Source of the DNA: Lachnospiraceae bacterium | GTDB taxonomy: Bacteria > Bacillota > Clostridia > Lachnospirales > Lachnospiraceae | Assembly (NCBI GenBank): GCA_024687745.1 | Contig: JAILEM010000062.1 | Coordinates: forward strand, 1-64,000 | Direction: 5' to 3' | DNA: 64,000 bases | Shown: positions 14,130 through 24,118 of the stretch, piece by piece | Layout: each line of letters starts with the position of its first letter | How positions within the stretch are numbered: position 1 is the stretch's first letter | Notes under the pieces: model-generated | The model's database searches: none | The model's input: the letters and a program-made list of their open reading frames with translations, nothing else | Told to the model about the DNA's origin: nothing | Position numbers and translations under genes: made by a program

Positions 14130-15659
14130 TCAAAACTTCTTACGATATTCACTCACCGTATACCCTGTAACCTTCTTAAACCAGATACTTAAATAATGCG
14201 GGTCATCAATACCTATCCTCAAACCTATATCCCTGTCCTTCAGATCAGAATTATGTATCAGATCTGTCATGATACAAAGCCTTATGTCAGATATCACCTC
14301 GCTGTAGGTTCTTCCTATATGCTGTTTCATAAGCCTTCCAAAATGTGAACTGCTGAGATTGAATCTGCCTGAAAGATCGTTTTGATTAAGATTCGGATCG
14401 GCTATATTATCATTTATATATTCAACAGCCTTCTTTAATATCCCTATCTGGCTGTCATTGCTTTCTCTGTTTACCATAAGATCGGTCAGGACATCATTTA
14501 GCCACCATTTAAGTTCTTCCCTGCTTTGATAATTTCTGATATCGGCATATCTTCTTAAGGTATTGATATCAACATTAAGTTCTCTGCATAATTCTTTTAT
14601 AAATACCCTTATCCTTCCCGGGAGTATATGTTCAGAGATAGCTTCCTTTGTTTCCTCTGCAATGCTTACCGCAAGGTATCTGGCTTTCTCTGCATTTCCC
14701 TCATCCAGGCTCTTTCTGATATTCTTAATCACGGTCATAAGATCAGATGACATCATACTGTCTTCAGTCTCGTCCCTGTCCTTCCTTTTCTGGGCATGAT
14801 GCTTCATCAGATTCTGCAGTACCTCCAGATAAGCTTTTCTGACTTCTCTGAAATCCCCATATCTGTCGGAGCACCCGCTCATTATATGGCATCCGTACTT
14901 CTCCTTAATAAGCTCGGAAAGCATGCTGATACACTGCTCTATCGGGAATCCCCGGTTATCACTGATTATTATTATCCTTCCCCAGTTATCTCTTACCGTA
15001 TATATCCTGTCTTCACTTATAAAGAAATTTCTGACTTCTCTTTCAGCCTGCATGGGAAGCTCAGGATTTTGTGCCGATTCACGCATGGCTAAAAGTCCTA
15101 ATCGGATCTCACTGCTCTCATTATCCGTATCGATACCCAGTTCCCTTAGCTTCAGATAATTTTCCTCATCAGGTTCATCCGATGATATAAGATTATTGAG
15201 ATAATAGCTCTGAAGAACAGGTATGGATTCCTCAAGCTCTGCCCTGAGGATCTTTTTTTCCTCATCCTGCTTTTTTTTGTCGGTTATCTCGTCCATCACG
15301 TGACAGATGGCATCCTTTAACTCATCGTTCTGAACCGGCTTCATGATATAATCGGACACCCCTGCTTTTATACTTCTTCTTGCATATTCAAAATCATTAA
15401 AGCCGGTAATTATGATTATCCTGGTATCAGGATAGATATTTAAGCAGGCTTCACTAAAGCTGATACCGTCCTCTCCTGGCATACATATATCGCTCAGGAT
15501 GATATCCGGCTTTAATTCCTTAACCGCCTCCATAGCGCTCTTTGAGTCACCGTATTCACCTATGATATCGATATCAAGTTTTATTTCCTCAAGCTTCATT
15601 CTGATAAGCTTCCTTATCAGCATCTCATCATCAACTATTATTAGCTTCAGCCTGTTCAT
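14130..15659 (-). CDS. Two-component response regulator, YesN type (REC + AraC HTH)
   Basis: The 509-residue protein has an N-terminal receiver domain with the acidic pair DDE (10-12), the phosphorylation site Asp 57 (ILSDICMPG) and the conserved Lys in YIMKPV. A middle region of about 250 residues follows, and a C-terminal AraC/XylS double helix-turn-helix (about 405-509). Such regulators activate nearby carbohydrate uptake genes. GGAG lies seven bases before the ATG. It overlaps the sensor kinase gene by 29 bases and sits just upstream of the sugar ABC operon, its probable target. Confidence 0.93.
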   Translation of the reverse strand: MNRLKLIIVDDEMLIRKLIRMKLEEIKLDIDIIGEYGDSKSAMEAVKELKPDIILSDICMPGEDGISFSEACLNIYPDTRIIIITGFNDFEYARRSIKAGVSDYIMKPVQNDELKDAICHVMDEITDKKKQDEEKKILRAELEESIPVLQSYYLNNLISSDEPDEENYLKLRELGIDTDNESSEIRLGLLAMRESAQNPELPMQAEREVRNFFISEDRIYTVRDNWGRIIIISDNRGFPIEQCISMLSELIKEKYGCHIMSGCSDRYGDFREVRKAYLEVLQNLMKHHAQKRKDRDETEDSMMSSDLMTVIKNIRKSLDEGNAEKARYLAVSIAEETKEAISEHILPGRIRVFIKELCRELNVDINTLRRYADIRNYQSREELKWWLNDVLTDLMVNRESNDSQIGILKKAVEYINDNIADPNLNQNDLSGRFNLSSSHFGRLMKQHIGRTYSEVISDIRLCIMTDLIHNSDLKDRDIGLRIGIDDPHYLSIWFKKVTGYTVSEYRKKF

Positions 15660-17379
15660 TTAATGCTCCTTTATTGATAAAGAGTTCTATTTCAGAGGGA
15701 GAACCCTTACCGATACTGTATGAAAAATCCTCTCCGTATATAAGGCTCAGTCTCTTTATAGTTCCTCTTAGCCCAAGGCTCCCCTTCCCTCCGATTTCCT
15801 TGTTTTCACTCAGTTCATCGATAACTTCCCGCGGGATCCCTGCCCCGTTATCATTTATCCTTATCTGTATACTTTCTTCCAGCTCCTTTACGTTAAGCGA
15901 AATATGACCGTATTCCATCCTTCCTCTTATCCCATGCTGAAATGCATTTTCGATAAGTGGCTGTATTGTAAGCTTGGGGATCTGATATGAATTACATCCC
16001 TCATCGCATTCTATCTCACAGGTAAAGGTTTCTCCGAAACGGATATGCATGATCTGCGAATAATCCCTTGCCATCCTTATCTCTTCTGCAACTGTAAGAA
16101 ATTCCCTTCCCCCGCTTACCGACCTGCGGTAAAAATCTCCCAAAGACTCTATGAGCCTGCAGACATTTTCTGTATCACCCATCATTGCAAGGGCCTCTAT
16201 GGAATCAAGCGTATTATATAAAAAATGAGGCTTCATCTGCTCCTGTATCTCATTAAGTTCTACCTGTCTTATCCTTTTCTGCCTCTGTATGGTTTCATCT
16301 ATCAGCTGTCTTATCCTTTCAACCATTTGGTTATATCCGGAAAACAGTATCTGAAATTCATGTATTTTTGCCTTATCCTCTATCCGTTGGGGGATACCGT
16401 CTTTTGTTTCATTCATTGCCGAATACATCTGCTGGATAGGCCTTGTAAGAGATCCCGCAACAAATGAGGATGTTATGAAGATCAGCGCTCCGATTATGAC
16501 TATCAGGCACAGAACCAGCTGTTTCAATCCCGTACTCTCCGGTGTATCAATAAATGAAGGTGTAAACCTGATTATCCTCCATCCCTTTTCAGGATCGTTT
16601 ATTCCTGACATATTGAAGGTATTTCCGGATACCTTCAGTCTTTTAAATACCTCTGTCTCATCACCAAACAGATCTTCTGCGGGGGATTTATATTCCCCTG
16701 CAGATTCTTCAGGCCCGTTCCAGTAAATTATGTTATCTGCATCATCCAGGATAAGAAGGTATTCATTTTCTATGTCAACGATCTTTAAAATAAGTGAATT
16801 GATGTATTCTCCGCTTATATCAACCCCTATTATACCTGCCGGGGTAAAATCCACAGTATTGTTATATGCCCTTACCAAAGCAAAGGAAGAATTATTACTG
16901 CCCCTTTCGATATACATTTCCGCACTTCCATACGGTTTTTTCAGTTCTTCAAAGCTGTCCTTATCATCATTCTTTGACATCCCCGCGGTATTACCGATAA
17001 GAAGCTTCTGACCTCTTCCGTCTATGAGCCAGATCGATTCTATACCCTCGGAAAACTGCAGGATCGAATATGCTTTATTGATGACCATCTGCTGTCCCAA
17101 TGTACTGCTGTTAAGATCTCCGCCTGCCATTTGCTCCTGCACGGTATAATCCGCGATCATCATTTTTGAACAGTTATCCGCATTGGAAAACAACCCGTCT
17201 AAGGATGCCGAAAGAGAATACAGATTCTGTATTCTCTCCTGTCCGAGTATCTCATTTTCATACTTATAATATCGGCTTATAAAGATCAATGAAAAAACCG
17301 TGATGATAAGAATGATCAACACAGCCATCTGGATAAGTACCCTTGTTCTGAGGTTTATATTTTTAATTTTTTCTATCAT
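15631..17379 (-). CDS. Sensor histidine kinase, YesM type
   Basis: This 582-residue membrane kinase has one helix near residues 13-35, an extracellular Cache-like sensor region and a second helix. A HAMP segment follows, then the His-kinase region QMKPHFLYNTLD with the phospho-acceptor His, and an HATPase domain (LIENAFQHG, INDNGAGIP, GSLGLRGT). It phosphorylates the overlapping YesN-type regulator in response to an external signal, probably a sugar or sugar-loaded binding protein. The ATG has only a weak ribosome site. It is divergent from the BMP-like gene. Confidence 0.93.
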   Translation of the reverse strand: MIEKIKNINLRTRVLIQMAVLIILIITVFSLIFISRYYKYENEILGQERIQNLYSLSASLDGLFSNADNCSKMMIADYTVQEQMAGGDLNSSTLGQQMVINKAYSILQFSEGIESIWLIDGRGQKLLIGNTAGMSKNDDKDSFEELKKPYGSAEMYIERGSNNSSFALVRAYNNTVDFTPAGIIGVDISGEYINSLILKIVDIENEYLLILDDADNIIYWNGPEESAGEYKSPAEDLFGDETEVFKRLKVSGNTFNMSGINDPEKGWRIIRFTPSFIDTPESTGLKQLVLCLIVIIGALIFITSSFVAGSLTRPIQQMYSAMNETKDGIPQRIEDKAKIHEFQILFSGYNQMVERIRQLIDETIQRQKRIRQVELNEIQEQMKPHFLYNTLDSIEALAMMGDTENVCRLIESLGDFYRRSVSGGREFLTVAEEIRMARDYSQIMHIRFGETFTCEIECDEGCNSYQIPKLTIQPLIENAFQHGIRGRMEYGHISLNVKELEESIQIRINDNGAGIPREVIDELSENKEIGGKGSLGLRGTIKRLSLIYGEDFSYSIGKGSPSEIELFINKGALNEQAEANNS

Positions 17380-17459
17380 ATTTTTTATGCCTGATCCACC
17401 GGCAAATGAGACCGGATACTTTAAAAAATATAGTTCTCCAAACGCCCAAAAGTATAGTT

Positions 17460-17489
17460 AGTATAACACAGCTGATAATCCTTTGAAAA
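17460..17489 (-). promoter_or_regulatory. Weak candidate promoter for the two-component operon
   Basis: On the minus strand TTTTCA (17489-17484), 18 bases and TATACT (17465-17460). The 231-base divergent region is A/T-rich, and I cannot settle a promoter for the plus-strand gene. Confidence 0.3.
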
Positions 17490-17610
17490 CCATACCTTCA
17501 TCATTATACAGACCTGTAAAATATCCTGCTTTAATCTTTTGTATACTGGAGTTTTAAATGAATATAGGGTAAAATATATTTATTATACTGATCATAAGGG
17601 GACTTACATA

Positions 17611-19554
17611 ATGGAGAATTATTATAATGCAAGAAAAAAGGGACTCAGTGCCACATCAAAGGCCGAAGCAAAGGGAGAATCACCCTATCTTCCCGTGCTT
17701 GACAGCTTCCTTCAAAGTCAGGATATAAAATTTCAGGCTCATCTCGGTCTGATGGAATTACCTCTTGATTATATTGTGGGAAATAAATCCGAATCAAGGA
17801 ACAATGCCTTTGCCAATAACTTCATGCCGATCCTCGGACCCAAGACAGAATTCGCAGATAAATGGGAACATCTGTATAATTCCGTATCCGAAGAGGGAGT
17901 CAGGGATGCGATCACCTGCTATGAGTATCTTGGAAATTACTATGTGGGGGAGGGCAATAAAAGGGTTTCCGTCTCCAAATACCTGAATTTTGAATATATA
18001 CTTGCGGATGTTACAAGACTTATTCCCGTAGAATCAGATGACAGATCCTATCCGGTATACAAAGAGTATCTCAGATTTTATGAGGCCACAGGGATCTTCA
18101 TAATACGGTTCAGGGCCCCCGGTTCCTATGAAAAACTCGCTTACTATATGGGGATGGATCTTGATTCAAAGTGGCCCTCAACGGCTGTCGAGGATCTGAA
18201 GTCCGCCTATATATACTTTGACAAAGCCTTTAAAAAAGCTTTAAAATCCCTTGCTTCTTCCTCCAAAGGTCAGGAAATATCAGCAAGCGATGCCTTCCTT
18301 GTATATATTTCCATCTTTCCTTATAAGAGTCTGCTTGATGATTCTTCCGGACAGATCCTTTCAAATATCAGGTTGGTGCAAAAAGAGCTGGCCACAGATA
18401 AGGATCTGAACAATATTATAATATTAAATGAAGCCCCGGAAAAAAAGCAGAAATCCGGCCCTCTGTCAGGATTATTCAAAAACACCAGACAGTACACGGC
18501 ATTATCTCCTCTGCGTATAGCCTTCATATATGACGCAGCTGTAGATGAGTCAAGATGGATAGATTCCCATGAGGCAGGACGTCTTTATGCACAGGAGATC
18601 TTAGGAGAAAAGGTACATACGGACTATTATATAGCGGATAAGGCTGATTCCACTCTATCAGAATCTATCAAAAAAGCCATAGATGATAAGAATGAAGTTA
18701 TCATCACTGTCTCACCTGATATGCTCGAGGAGACACTTAAGTATTCCGTAACAAATCCCTCGATAAAATTCATGAACTGTTCTATAGGACAGACCTACAG
18801 TTCGGTCAGAAGCTACTTTGCAAGATTCAGTGAAGCTGCATTTCTTTCAGGAATTCTTGCCGCAAACGTTTTACTGACCAGTGGCTGTAAGGAACATAAG
18901 ATCGGCTATCTCTGCGACAGTCCGGGTACAATGAAGACAGCCAATATAAACGCCTTTGCCCTCGGTGCATCCATGATGGTTCCCGATTGCAGTATTTCCC
19001 TTAAATGGTTATGTCTTGATGAGGACAGCGATTATATGAATGACTGGAAAAATGAAGGGATAGAGATATATGCCGATATAGAACATTCTCCGAACAATTG
19101 CGAGAACAGCAGAAAGAAGGGTGTATTCCTTATATCTCCCGGGGACGGCAGGGATAAATATATCTGCTCTCCTTATTATAACTGGGGAAAATACTATGCT
19201 AACATCTTTCATCTTATAACAGAAGGATTGTGGGATGCGCAAAATATAGTTAACAGTCTCCAGGCTACCAATTATTATTTCGGACTCTCCACCGGTGTTG
19301 TCGATCTTAGAATAGGCGACCTGCCCTATGAAACGGTACGACTCATGGAATTTTTCAAGGCATCGGTAGCTTCGGGACTGACAGGGCCCTTCAGTGGGGA
19401 GATACATTCGACCGGAGGCATCATCCAGAAAAGATTATCTGACAGAGCGACCTCTCTCTCTGACAGTCTTGAAACCCTTAACTTTGATGCAGAGATCACC
19501 ATGAACTGGCTCAACGACAATGTATGCGGGACGATCCCCACAGGAAGCAAATAA
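17611..19554 (+). CDS. BMP/PnrA-like binding protein with ParB-like N-terminus, no signal peptide
   Basis: The 647-residue protein has two parts. Residues about 60-130 include a segment, YYVGEGNKRVSVSKYL, that resembles ParB-type nuclease/partition signatures (G-E-x-x-R-V). From about 298 the protein matches the BMP/PnrA nucleoside-binding fold: LSPLRIAFIYDAAVDE, EAAFLSGILAAN, KIGYLCDSP, YYNWGKYYANIF. Ordinary BMP proteins are exported lipoproteins, but this one has no signal peptide and should be cytoplasmic. The ATG at 17611 is chosen because AAGGGGA lies upstream; the frame is open from 17539. A ligand-sensing regulatory role is inferred. The metallophosphoesterase gene follows by 25 bases. 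Confidence 0.75.
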   Translation: MENYYNARKKGLSATSKAEAKGESPYLPVLDSFLQSQDIKFQAHLGLMELPLDYIVGNKSESRNNAFANNFMPILGPKTEFADKWEHLYNSVSEEGVRDAITCYEYLGNYYVGEGNKRVSVSKYLNFEYILADVTRLIPVESDDRSYPVYKEYLRFYEATGIFIIRFRAPGSYEKLAYYMGMDLDSKWPSTAVEDLKSAYIYFDKAFKKALKSLASSSKGQEISASDAFLVYISIFPYKSLLDDSSGQILSNIRLVQKELATDKDLNNIIILNEAPEKKQKSGPLSGLFKNTRQYTALSPLRIAFIYDAAVDESRWIDSHEAGRLYAQEILGEKVHTDYYIADKADSTLSESIKKAIDDKNEVIITVSPDMLEETLKYSVTNPSIKFMNCSIGQTYSSVRSYFARFSEAAFLSGILAANVLLTSGCKEHKIGYLCDSPGTMKTANINAFALGASMMVPDCSISLKWLCLDEDSDYMNDWKNEGIEIYADIEHSPNNCENSRKKGVFLISPGDGRDKYICSPYYNWGKYYANIFHLITEGLWDAQNIVNSLQATNYYFGLSTGVVDLRIGDLPYETVRLMEFFKASVASGLTGPFSGEIHSTGGIIQKRLSDRATSLSDSLETLNFDAEITMNWLNDNVCGTIPTGSK

Positions 19555-19579
19555 TAGAATGATCACGGAGGCACTGCCA

Positions 19580-20254
19580 ATGAAGATACTTGTTATCGCC
19601 GATGAAGAATCCAAATCACTTTATGATTTCTATACCCCCGATAAACTTGAAGGGGTTGATCTTATAATATCCTGCGGTGACCTTGATGCAAGATATCTGG
19701 AATTCTTAGTAACAATGAAAACAGTACCTCTTCTTTATATTCCCGGTAACCATGACAGCCACTATGTCCAAAAGCCGCCCGAGGGCTGCATCCCCATCGA
19801 CGGAAAGATCTATGACTTCAATGGTGTCAGGATACTGGGATTTGGAGGTTCCATGAAATATAAGCCGGGTCCCTATATGTATACGGAAAAAGAGATGGCC
19901 AAACGCATTCGTTCGGCCACCCCGGGTATTGTTTTACATAAAGGTTTTGATATACTTGTGACCCATGCTCCCGCAAAGGGATACGGTGACATGGATGATC
20001 TTCCTCACAACGGTTTTCAATGCTTTGAAAGTCTTATAGACTTTTATCAGCCGTCCTATATGCTCCACGGGCATGTTCATCAGTCCTATACCGCTTCCTT
20101 TAAAAGAGAGACCAAACATCCCGGCGGTACAACGATAATCAACGCATTTACCAAGTACATGCTTGAATTTGATGAAAATAACTTCCGGATACCCGGAACC
20201 AAGGAGAATCTGTCGGACTTCTTTGAGATATTTAACGCCAAAAGATCAAATTAA
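19580..20254 (+). CDS. Metallophosphoesterase
   Basis: This 224-residue protein carries the calcineurin-like metal-binding motifs: SCGDLD, PGNHDSH, VTHAP and HGHVHQ. It lacks the first D-x-H in the standard form (it reads VIADEES), so the first metal site is atypical. The substrate is unknown; family members hydrolyse phosphomonoesters or diesters. GGAGG lies eight bases before the ATG at 19580. It follows the BMP-like gene on the same strand and is probably co-transcribed. It converges with the epimerase gene. Confidence 0.85.
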   Translation: MKILVIADEESKSLYDFYTPDKLEGVDLIISCGDLDARYLEFLVTMKTVPLLYIPGNHDSHYVQKPPEGCIPIDGKIYDFNGVRILGFGGSMKYKPGPYMYTEKEMAKRIRSATPGIVLHKGFDILVTHAPAKGYGDMDDLPHNGFQCFESLIDFYQPSYMLHGHVHQSYTASFKRETKHPGGTTIINAFTKYMLEFDENNFRIPGTKENLSDFFEIFNAKRSN

Positions 20255-20281
20255 CATGATACCGGTATTCAGTGAGCAGTT

Positions 20282-21304
20282 TCAGATCTCGCTTTTTGCA
20301 CGTTCAAGTGCTGCTATCACTTTATCGCACCATTCATCAAATTCCGGATCCTCAACCTGACATTCCGGATGGGACAATACGTAGTCAAGGGCTATACGCA
20401 CTCCCCTGTGGAAGGGGATCGTCGTCTTCATTGCCGGTACAAGACTTTTGAGCTTACTGTTGTCAAATATTACGGAAACCGACTTATCACCCAGTAACCC
20501 TCCTTCAAAGCCAAATCCGTATTTATCCCCGACTTCTGCAAGAAATTCCGCGGAAATGTGACAGGCATTTAATTTAACGCCCAGGGCATCGGCTATCGTA
20601 TTATAGATCTGATCCCATGTAAGAGCCTCATCCCCTGTAATCTGGAAGGCCTCTCCTATCGCATGCCTGTTACCCATAAGGCCTATATATCCTGTTGCAA
20701 AATCCTCGTTGAAGGTTACAGTCCAGAGTGATGAACCGTCTCCCTGTATTATGACCTTCTTACCCTCCTGCATCCTCTTTATCACCTGCCAGAAGCCTTT
20801 TTTCCCATGAACACCCAGCGGGATATTTCTCTCGTCATAGGTATGGCTTGGACGTACAATAGTCACGGGAAAACCTTCTTCCCTGTATTTTTTCATCAGA
20901 TACTCCTCACAGGCGATCTTATCCCTTGAATACTGCCAATAAGGATTTGCCAGAGCCGTTCCTTCCGTTATCACATAGTTTGCGGCAGGTTTGTTATACG
21001 CCGATGCCGAGCTTATATAGATATACTGACCTGTCCGTCCGTTAAAAAGTCTGTAATCCCTTTCCACATCCGGGACACGAAAACCTATGAACTCACAGAC
21101 ACAATCAAAAAACTTATCACCTATTGCATCAAGAACCTTCCTTTCATCGTTGATATCCGCAGTTATAAGATGTGCCCCCTCTGGTATCCTGTCCCTGCGG
21201 TTTCCCCTGTTTATAAGCCACACCTCAGCATAATCCTCCTTACAGAGCTTTCTTACGATAGCTGAGCTTATTATCCCGGTTCCTCCGATAAATAATGCCT
21301 TCAT
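20282..21304 (-). CDS. NAD-dependent epimerase/dehydratase (extended SDR)
   Basis: The 340-residue protein has a Rossmann glycine motif at the N-terminus (GGTGIISSAIV), the catalytic Ser region SSASAY and YSRDK (Tyr-x-x-x-Lys), plus a SDR C-terminal substrate domain. It probably acts on a nucleotide-sugar or related ligand, but the substrate is not assignable. The ATG at 21304 has AAAGGAG nine bases upstream; the open frame extends to 21358 inside the PBP gene. It follows the PBP gene by 29 bases. Confidence 0.86.
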   Translation of the reverse strand: MKALFIGGTGIISSAIVRKLCKEDYAEVWLINRGNRRDRIPEGAHLITADINDERKVLDAIGDKFFDCVCEFIGFRVPDVERDYRLFNGRTGQYIYISSASAYNKPAANYVITEGTALANPYWQYSRDKIACEEYLMKKYREEGFPVTIVRPSHTYDERNIPLGVHGKKGFWQVIKRMQEGKKVIIQGDGSSLWTVTFNEDFATGYIGLMGNRHAIGEAFQITGDEALTWDQIYNTIADALGVKLNACHISAEFLAEVGDKYGFGFEGGLLGDKSVSVIFDNSKLKSLVPAMKTTIPFHRGVRIALDYVLSHPECQVEDPEFDEWCDKVIAALERAKSEI

Positions 21305-21333
21305 GATATTTTCTCCTTTCTGAAATACATGCT

Positions 21334-22812
21334 TTATTCTACCACAGAAGCTGCCCATGCATCAAAAACCTTTTTGGCGATGGGAACTGCCATCTCTCCT
21401 CCGGAACCTGCCTCCTCTGCAATAACCGTGACTGCGATCTGCGGATCATCGCAGGGTGCATAGCCTGTAAACCATGCATGAGACATCACCTTATTGGATG
21501 AATATTCCGCAGAGCCGGTCTTACCAGCGGCCGTATATCCGTCTGTCTCCGATAATCTGGTTCCCGTTCCGCTCTTTACGACCTCTTCCATCATCTCCCT
21601 GAGGCTTAAGCAATACTTCTCATCTATTATCCTTCCGTATTCATCAGGAGCATACTGTCTTATGACACCTCCGCCGTTTTTTTCTATCCTGTCTATTATA
21701 TACGGTCTCATCAGAACACCGTTGTTTGCTATGGCAGAGGTGATAATATTTATATGTATGGGGGTCATCTGGGTCTTACCCTGTCCTATCGCCGTCTGCA
21801 TCAGTTCATCAGCGGATGAATCATTGTTTATCGGGACATAGCTCTGTTTATATGACATCTTAAGCGGAAGGTCTTTATTAAACAGAAGCTCCTCGCAGGT
21901 ATTCCTGAAGGCCTCCTTATCAAGGGTAGTACTTATATTTGCGTAGGATGCGTTACAGGATCTGGAAAAGGAGGATAAAAGATCCACTTCACCATGGCTT
22001 CTGTCGTGATAACAGTTGATCTTACTACCCTCATAGCTGAAGCTCCCGTTGCATTCAAAACTGTACTCTGAGGCAATATCTTCGTGTTCCTTCAGATATT
22101 CAAGAGTAGTCACTATCTTAAAGGTGGAGCCCGGAGGATAAAGTCCCTGCGTTACCCTGTTAAGAAGAGCTCCTTTTTTCTGATCGGAATTGATCTCATC
22201 CCATTCTTCTTCGATAAGATTCGGATCGAAATCAGGCTTTGAAACCATGCACAGTATCTCTCCTGTCTTAATGTCCGTTGCTATAACCGCTCCTTTATAT
22301 GAGCCAAGTGCGTCATAGGCAGCCCTTTGAATGTCCGGATCAAGAGTAGTATATACATCATTCCCAAGGTTCTTTTCCCCCCTGAAATCATTTATCACTC
22401 TCTCGGTAAGCGGCCTGTTCGATGTAAGAAGTCTGATGTTTGCATTTGCCTCTACTCCGAGCTTCCCCTTTTCCGAAAAGCCCACTGCATGCGCAAACAA
22501 AGGGCCATAGGGATATTCACGCTCTTCCCTGCCGGACTCATCCGTAACGCTTTTTGCAAGTATGTCCCCGTTCCTTGATAATATCTGTCCCCTCACTACT
22601 CTTTTGGCATATATATCCTGTCTTGAGTTATATGAGTTATTGATATCCTCAGGTCCCCTGAATATCGTATAATAAACTATGTAAACTATGAGCACCAGAA
22701 AAAGAAGGACAAAAGCATAGGTAACATAGGCTATACTTCTGTTTGCCCTCTTCTTATCTATCTTTACAGGCTCTGTCCCTGTTTTGCTGTTTTCCCTTCT
22801 ATTGTCTTTCAT
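21334..22812 (-). CDS. Penicillin-binding protein, class B-like transpeptidase
   Basis: The 492-residue protein has one N-terminal membrane helix (about 29-50), a short dimerisation region and a transpeptidase domain. It contains all three active-site motifs: STFK (Ser 229), SCN (Ser 285) and KTG (Lys 431). It resembles the short PbpA-type proteins paired with SEDS glycosyltransferases. It overlaps the end of the FtsW/RodA gene by 14 bases, supporting a polymerase-transpeptidase pair. AAGGA precedes the ATG. Confidence 0.93.
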   Translation of the reverse strand: MKDNRRENSKTGTEPVKIDKKRANRSIAYVTYAFVLLFLVLIVYIVYYTIFRGPEDINNSYNSRQDIYAKRVVRGQILSRNGDILAKSVTDESGREEREYPYGPLFAHAVGFSEKGKLGVEANANIRLLTSNRPLTERVINDFRGEKNLGNDVYTTLDPDIQRAAYDALGSYKGAVIATDIKTGEILCMVSKPDFDPNLIEEEWDEINSDQKKGALLNRVTQGLYPPGSTFKIVTTLEYLKEHEDIASEYSFECNGSFSYEGSKINCYHDRSHGEVDLLSSFSRSCNASYANISTTLDKEAFRNTCEELLFNKDLPLKMSYKQSYVPINNDSSADELMQTAIGQGKTQMTPIHINIITSAIANNGVLMRPYIIDRIEKNGGGVIRQYAPDEYGRIIDEKYCLSLREMMEEVVKSGTGTRLSETDGYTAAGKTGSAEYSSNKVMSHAWFTGYAPCDDPQIAVTVIAEEAGSGGEMAVPIAKKVFDAWAASVVE

Positions 22813-24115
22813 GCGATTCCTTATCCTTGCTCACATAAAGTCCCTGTATTATCGCAAACATAATAAGAGTTACCATTATTGAATTTCCGCCATAGCTTAT
22901 GAGCGGAAGCGTTACACCTGTAAGAGGTATGAATTTCGTGACTCCGCCGATCGTCAGAAAGACCTGGAAAATATAAGTTACCGCAAGTCCGGCTCCCACA
23001 AGCTTATAAAATGGATCCTTAAACTTTATCGATATGTTCATGAACATTATGAAACAGCTGACACAGATAAGGATGAGGCAGAGAGCAAATATCACCCCCA
23101 TCTCTTCGGCTATTGCGGAAAAAACGAAGTCGGATACCACCACCGGTATCTTCTCCGGAGCCCCCTGAAGAAGTCCCATTCCAAAAAATCCTCCGGTGCC
23201 GATGGCAAACAGCGACTGGGCTATCTGATATCCGGCATTGTCTATCTTCCCGAAGGGATCCGTAAAGGCCTCCACCCTGACCCTTACGTGCGCAAACAGT
23301 TTATAACTCGTAAGAGCAGCTACGGTTCCCGCCAATGATCCGGATATGATGTATAAAAGCCTTCCGGTGGCGACATAGAGCATGACCAGATATATCATAA
23401 AAAAGATAAGCGCAGATCCAAGATCCTTTGACAGCACGAGCAATATGATATGGATCCCCGCTATGGCTAAGCTTATAAATATATTCCTTATATCTACCGA
23501 CCGTGAAAGAATTCCCGCTATAGTAAAAATAAATAAAAGCTTTACAAATTCCGAGGGCTGGAAGGTCACTCCTCCTATATTTACATTCAGCTTTGATCCG
23601 TTGACCGCGTGTGAAAAAACAAGCACCATAAGAAGAAGGAAGATGCCTATACCCGAAAAAAGATAATAAAAACGTCTGATGTTATTAAAATTCATAAGTA
23701 TGTAGGGAATTGTGGATGTAACGATAAGTGAAGCTATGGCAACAAGTATCTGCCTTATGGCTTTATAATACGAAAGTCTCGAAAGGATTATGAAGCTCAC
23801 GGTCAGGAGCATACACATATTGTTTAGGAGAAGCTTATTTGCGCCCCTGTATACTATCCTGTAAAAGATGACAACGGAAACGGTAGTTATCTGTGATACC
23901 GCGTAATAGACTATATACTGCACATCCTTCGTTCCGATGTACAGCACCAGAAATGACAGGAAATGGATCAGGATCATTTCGACATTCTGTCTGAGATAGA
24001 TACTGTTTGCCTTCTCCTCATCCTGTTGTTTAAATACCACAAAACACTGTATCGTATATACCGTTATCAGAAGGATCAGTATATACTTTACTGCTTCGGC
24101 TGTAATCAATTCCAA
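22799..24115 (-). CDS. FtsW/RodA/SpoVE family glycosyltransferase (SEDS)
   Basis: The 438-residue polytopic protein has about ten membrane helices. It contains the SEDS signature segments NIGGVTFQPSEFVKLLFIF, KDLGSALIFFMIY and ITGVTLPLISYGGNS-like PLTGVTLPLISYGGNS near the C-terminus. It polymerises lipid II with its cognate PBP. The start is TTG at 24115, three bases after the U32 stop, with AGGAG 11 bases upstream inside that gene. It cannot be split into FtsW or RodA by sequence alone. Confidence 0.92.
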   Translation of the reverse strand: MELITAEAVKYILILLITVYTIQCFVVFKQQDEEKANSIYLRQNVEMILIHFLSFLVLYIGTKDVQYIVYYAVSQITTVSVVIFYRIVYRGANKLLLNNMCMLLTVSFIILSRLSYYKAIRQILVAIASLIVTSTIPYILMNFNNIRRFYYLFSGIGIFLLLMVLVFSHAVNGSKLNVNIGGVTFQPSEFVKLLFIFTIAGILSRSVDIRNIFISLAIAGIHIILLVLSKDLGSALIFFMIYLVMLYVATGRLLYIISGSLAGTVAALTSYKLFAHVRVRVEAFTDPFGKIDNAGYQIAQSLFAIGTGGFFGMGLLQGAPEKIPVVVSDFVFSAIAEEMGVIFALCLILICVSCFIMFMNISIKFKDPFYKLVGAGLAVTYIFQVFLTIGGVTKFIPLTGVTLPLISYGGNSIMVTLIMFAIIQGLYVSKDKESHERQ

Positions 24116-24118
24116 CGG

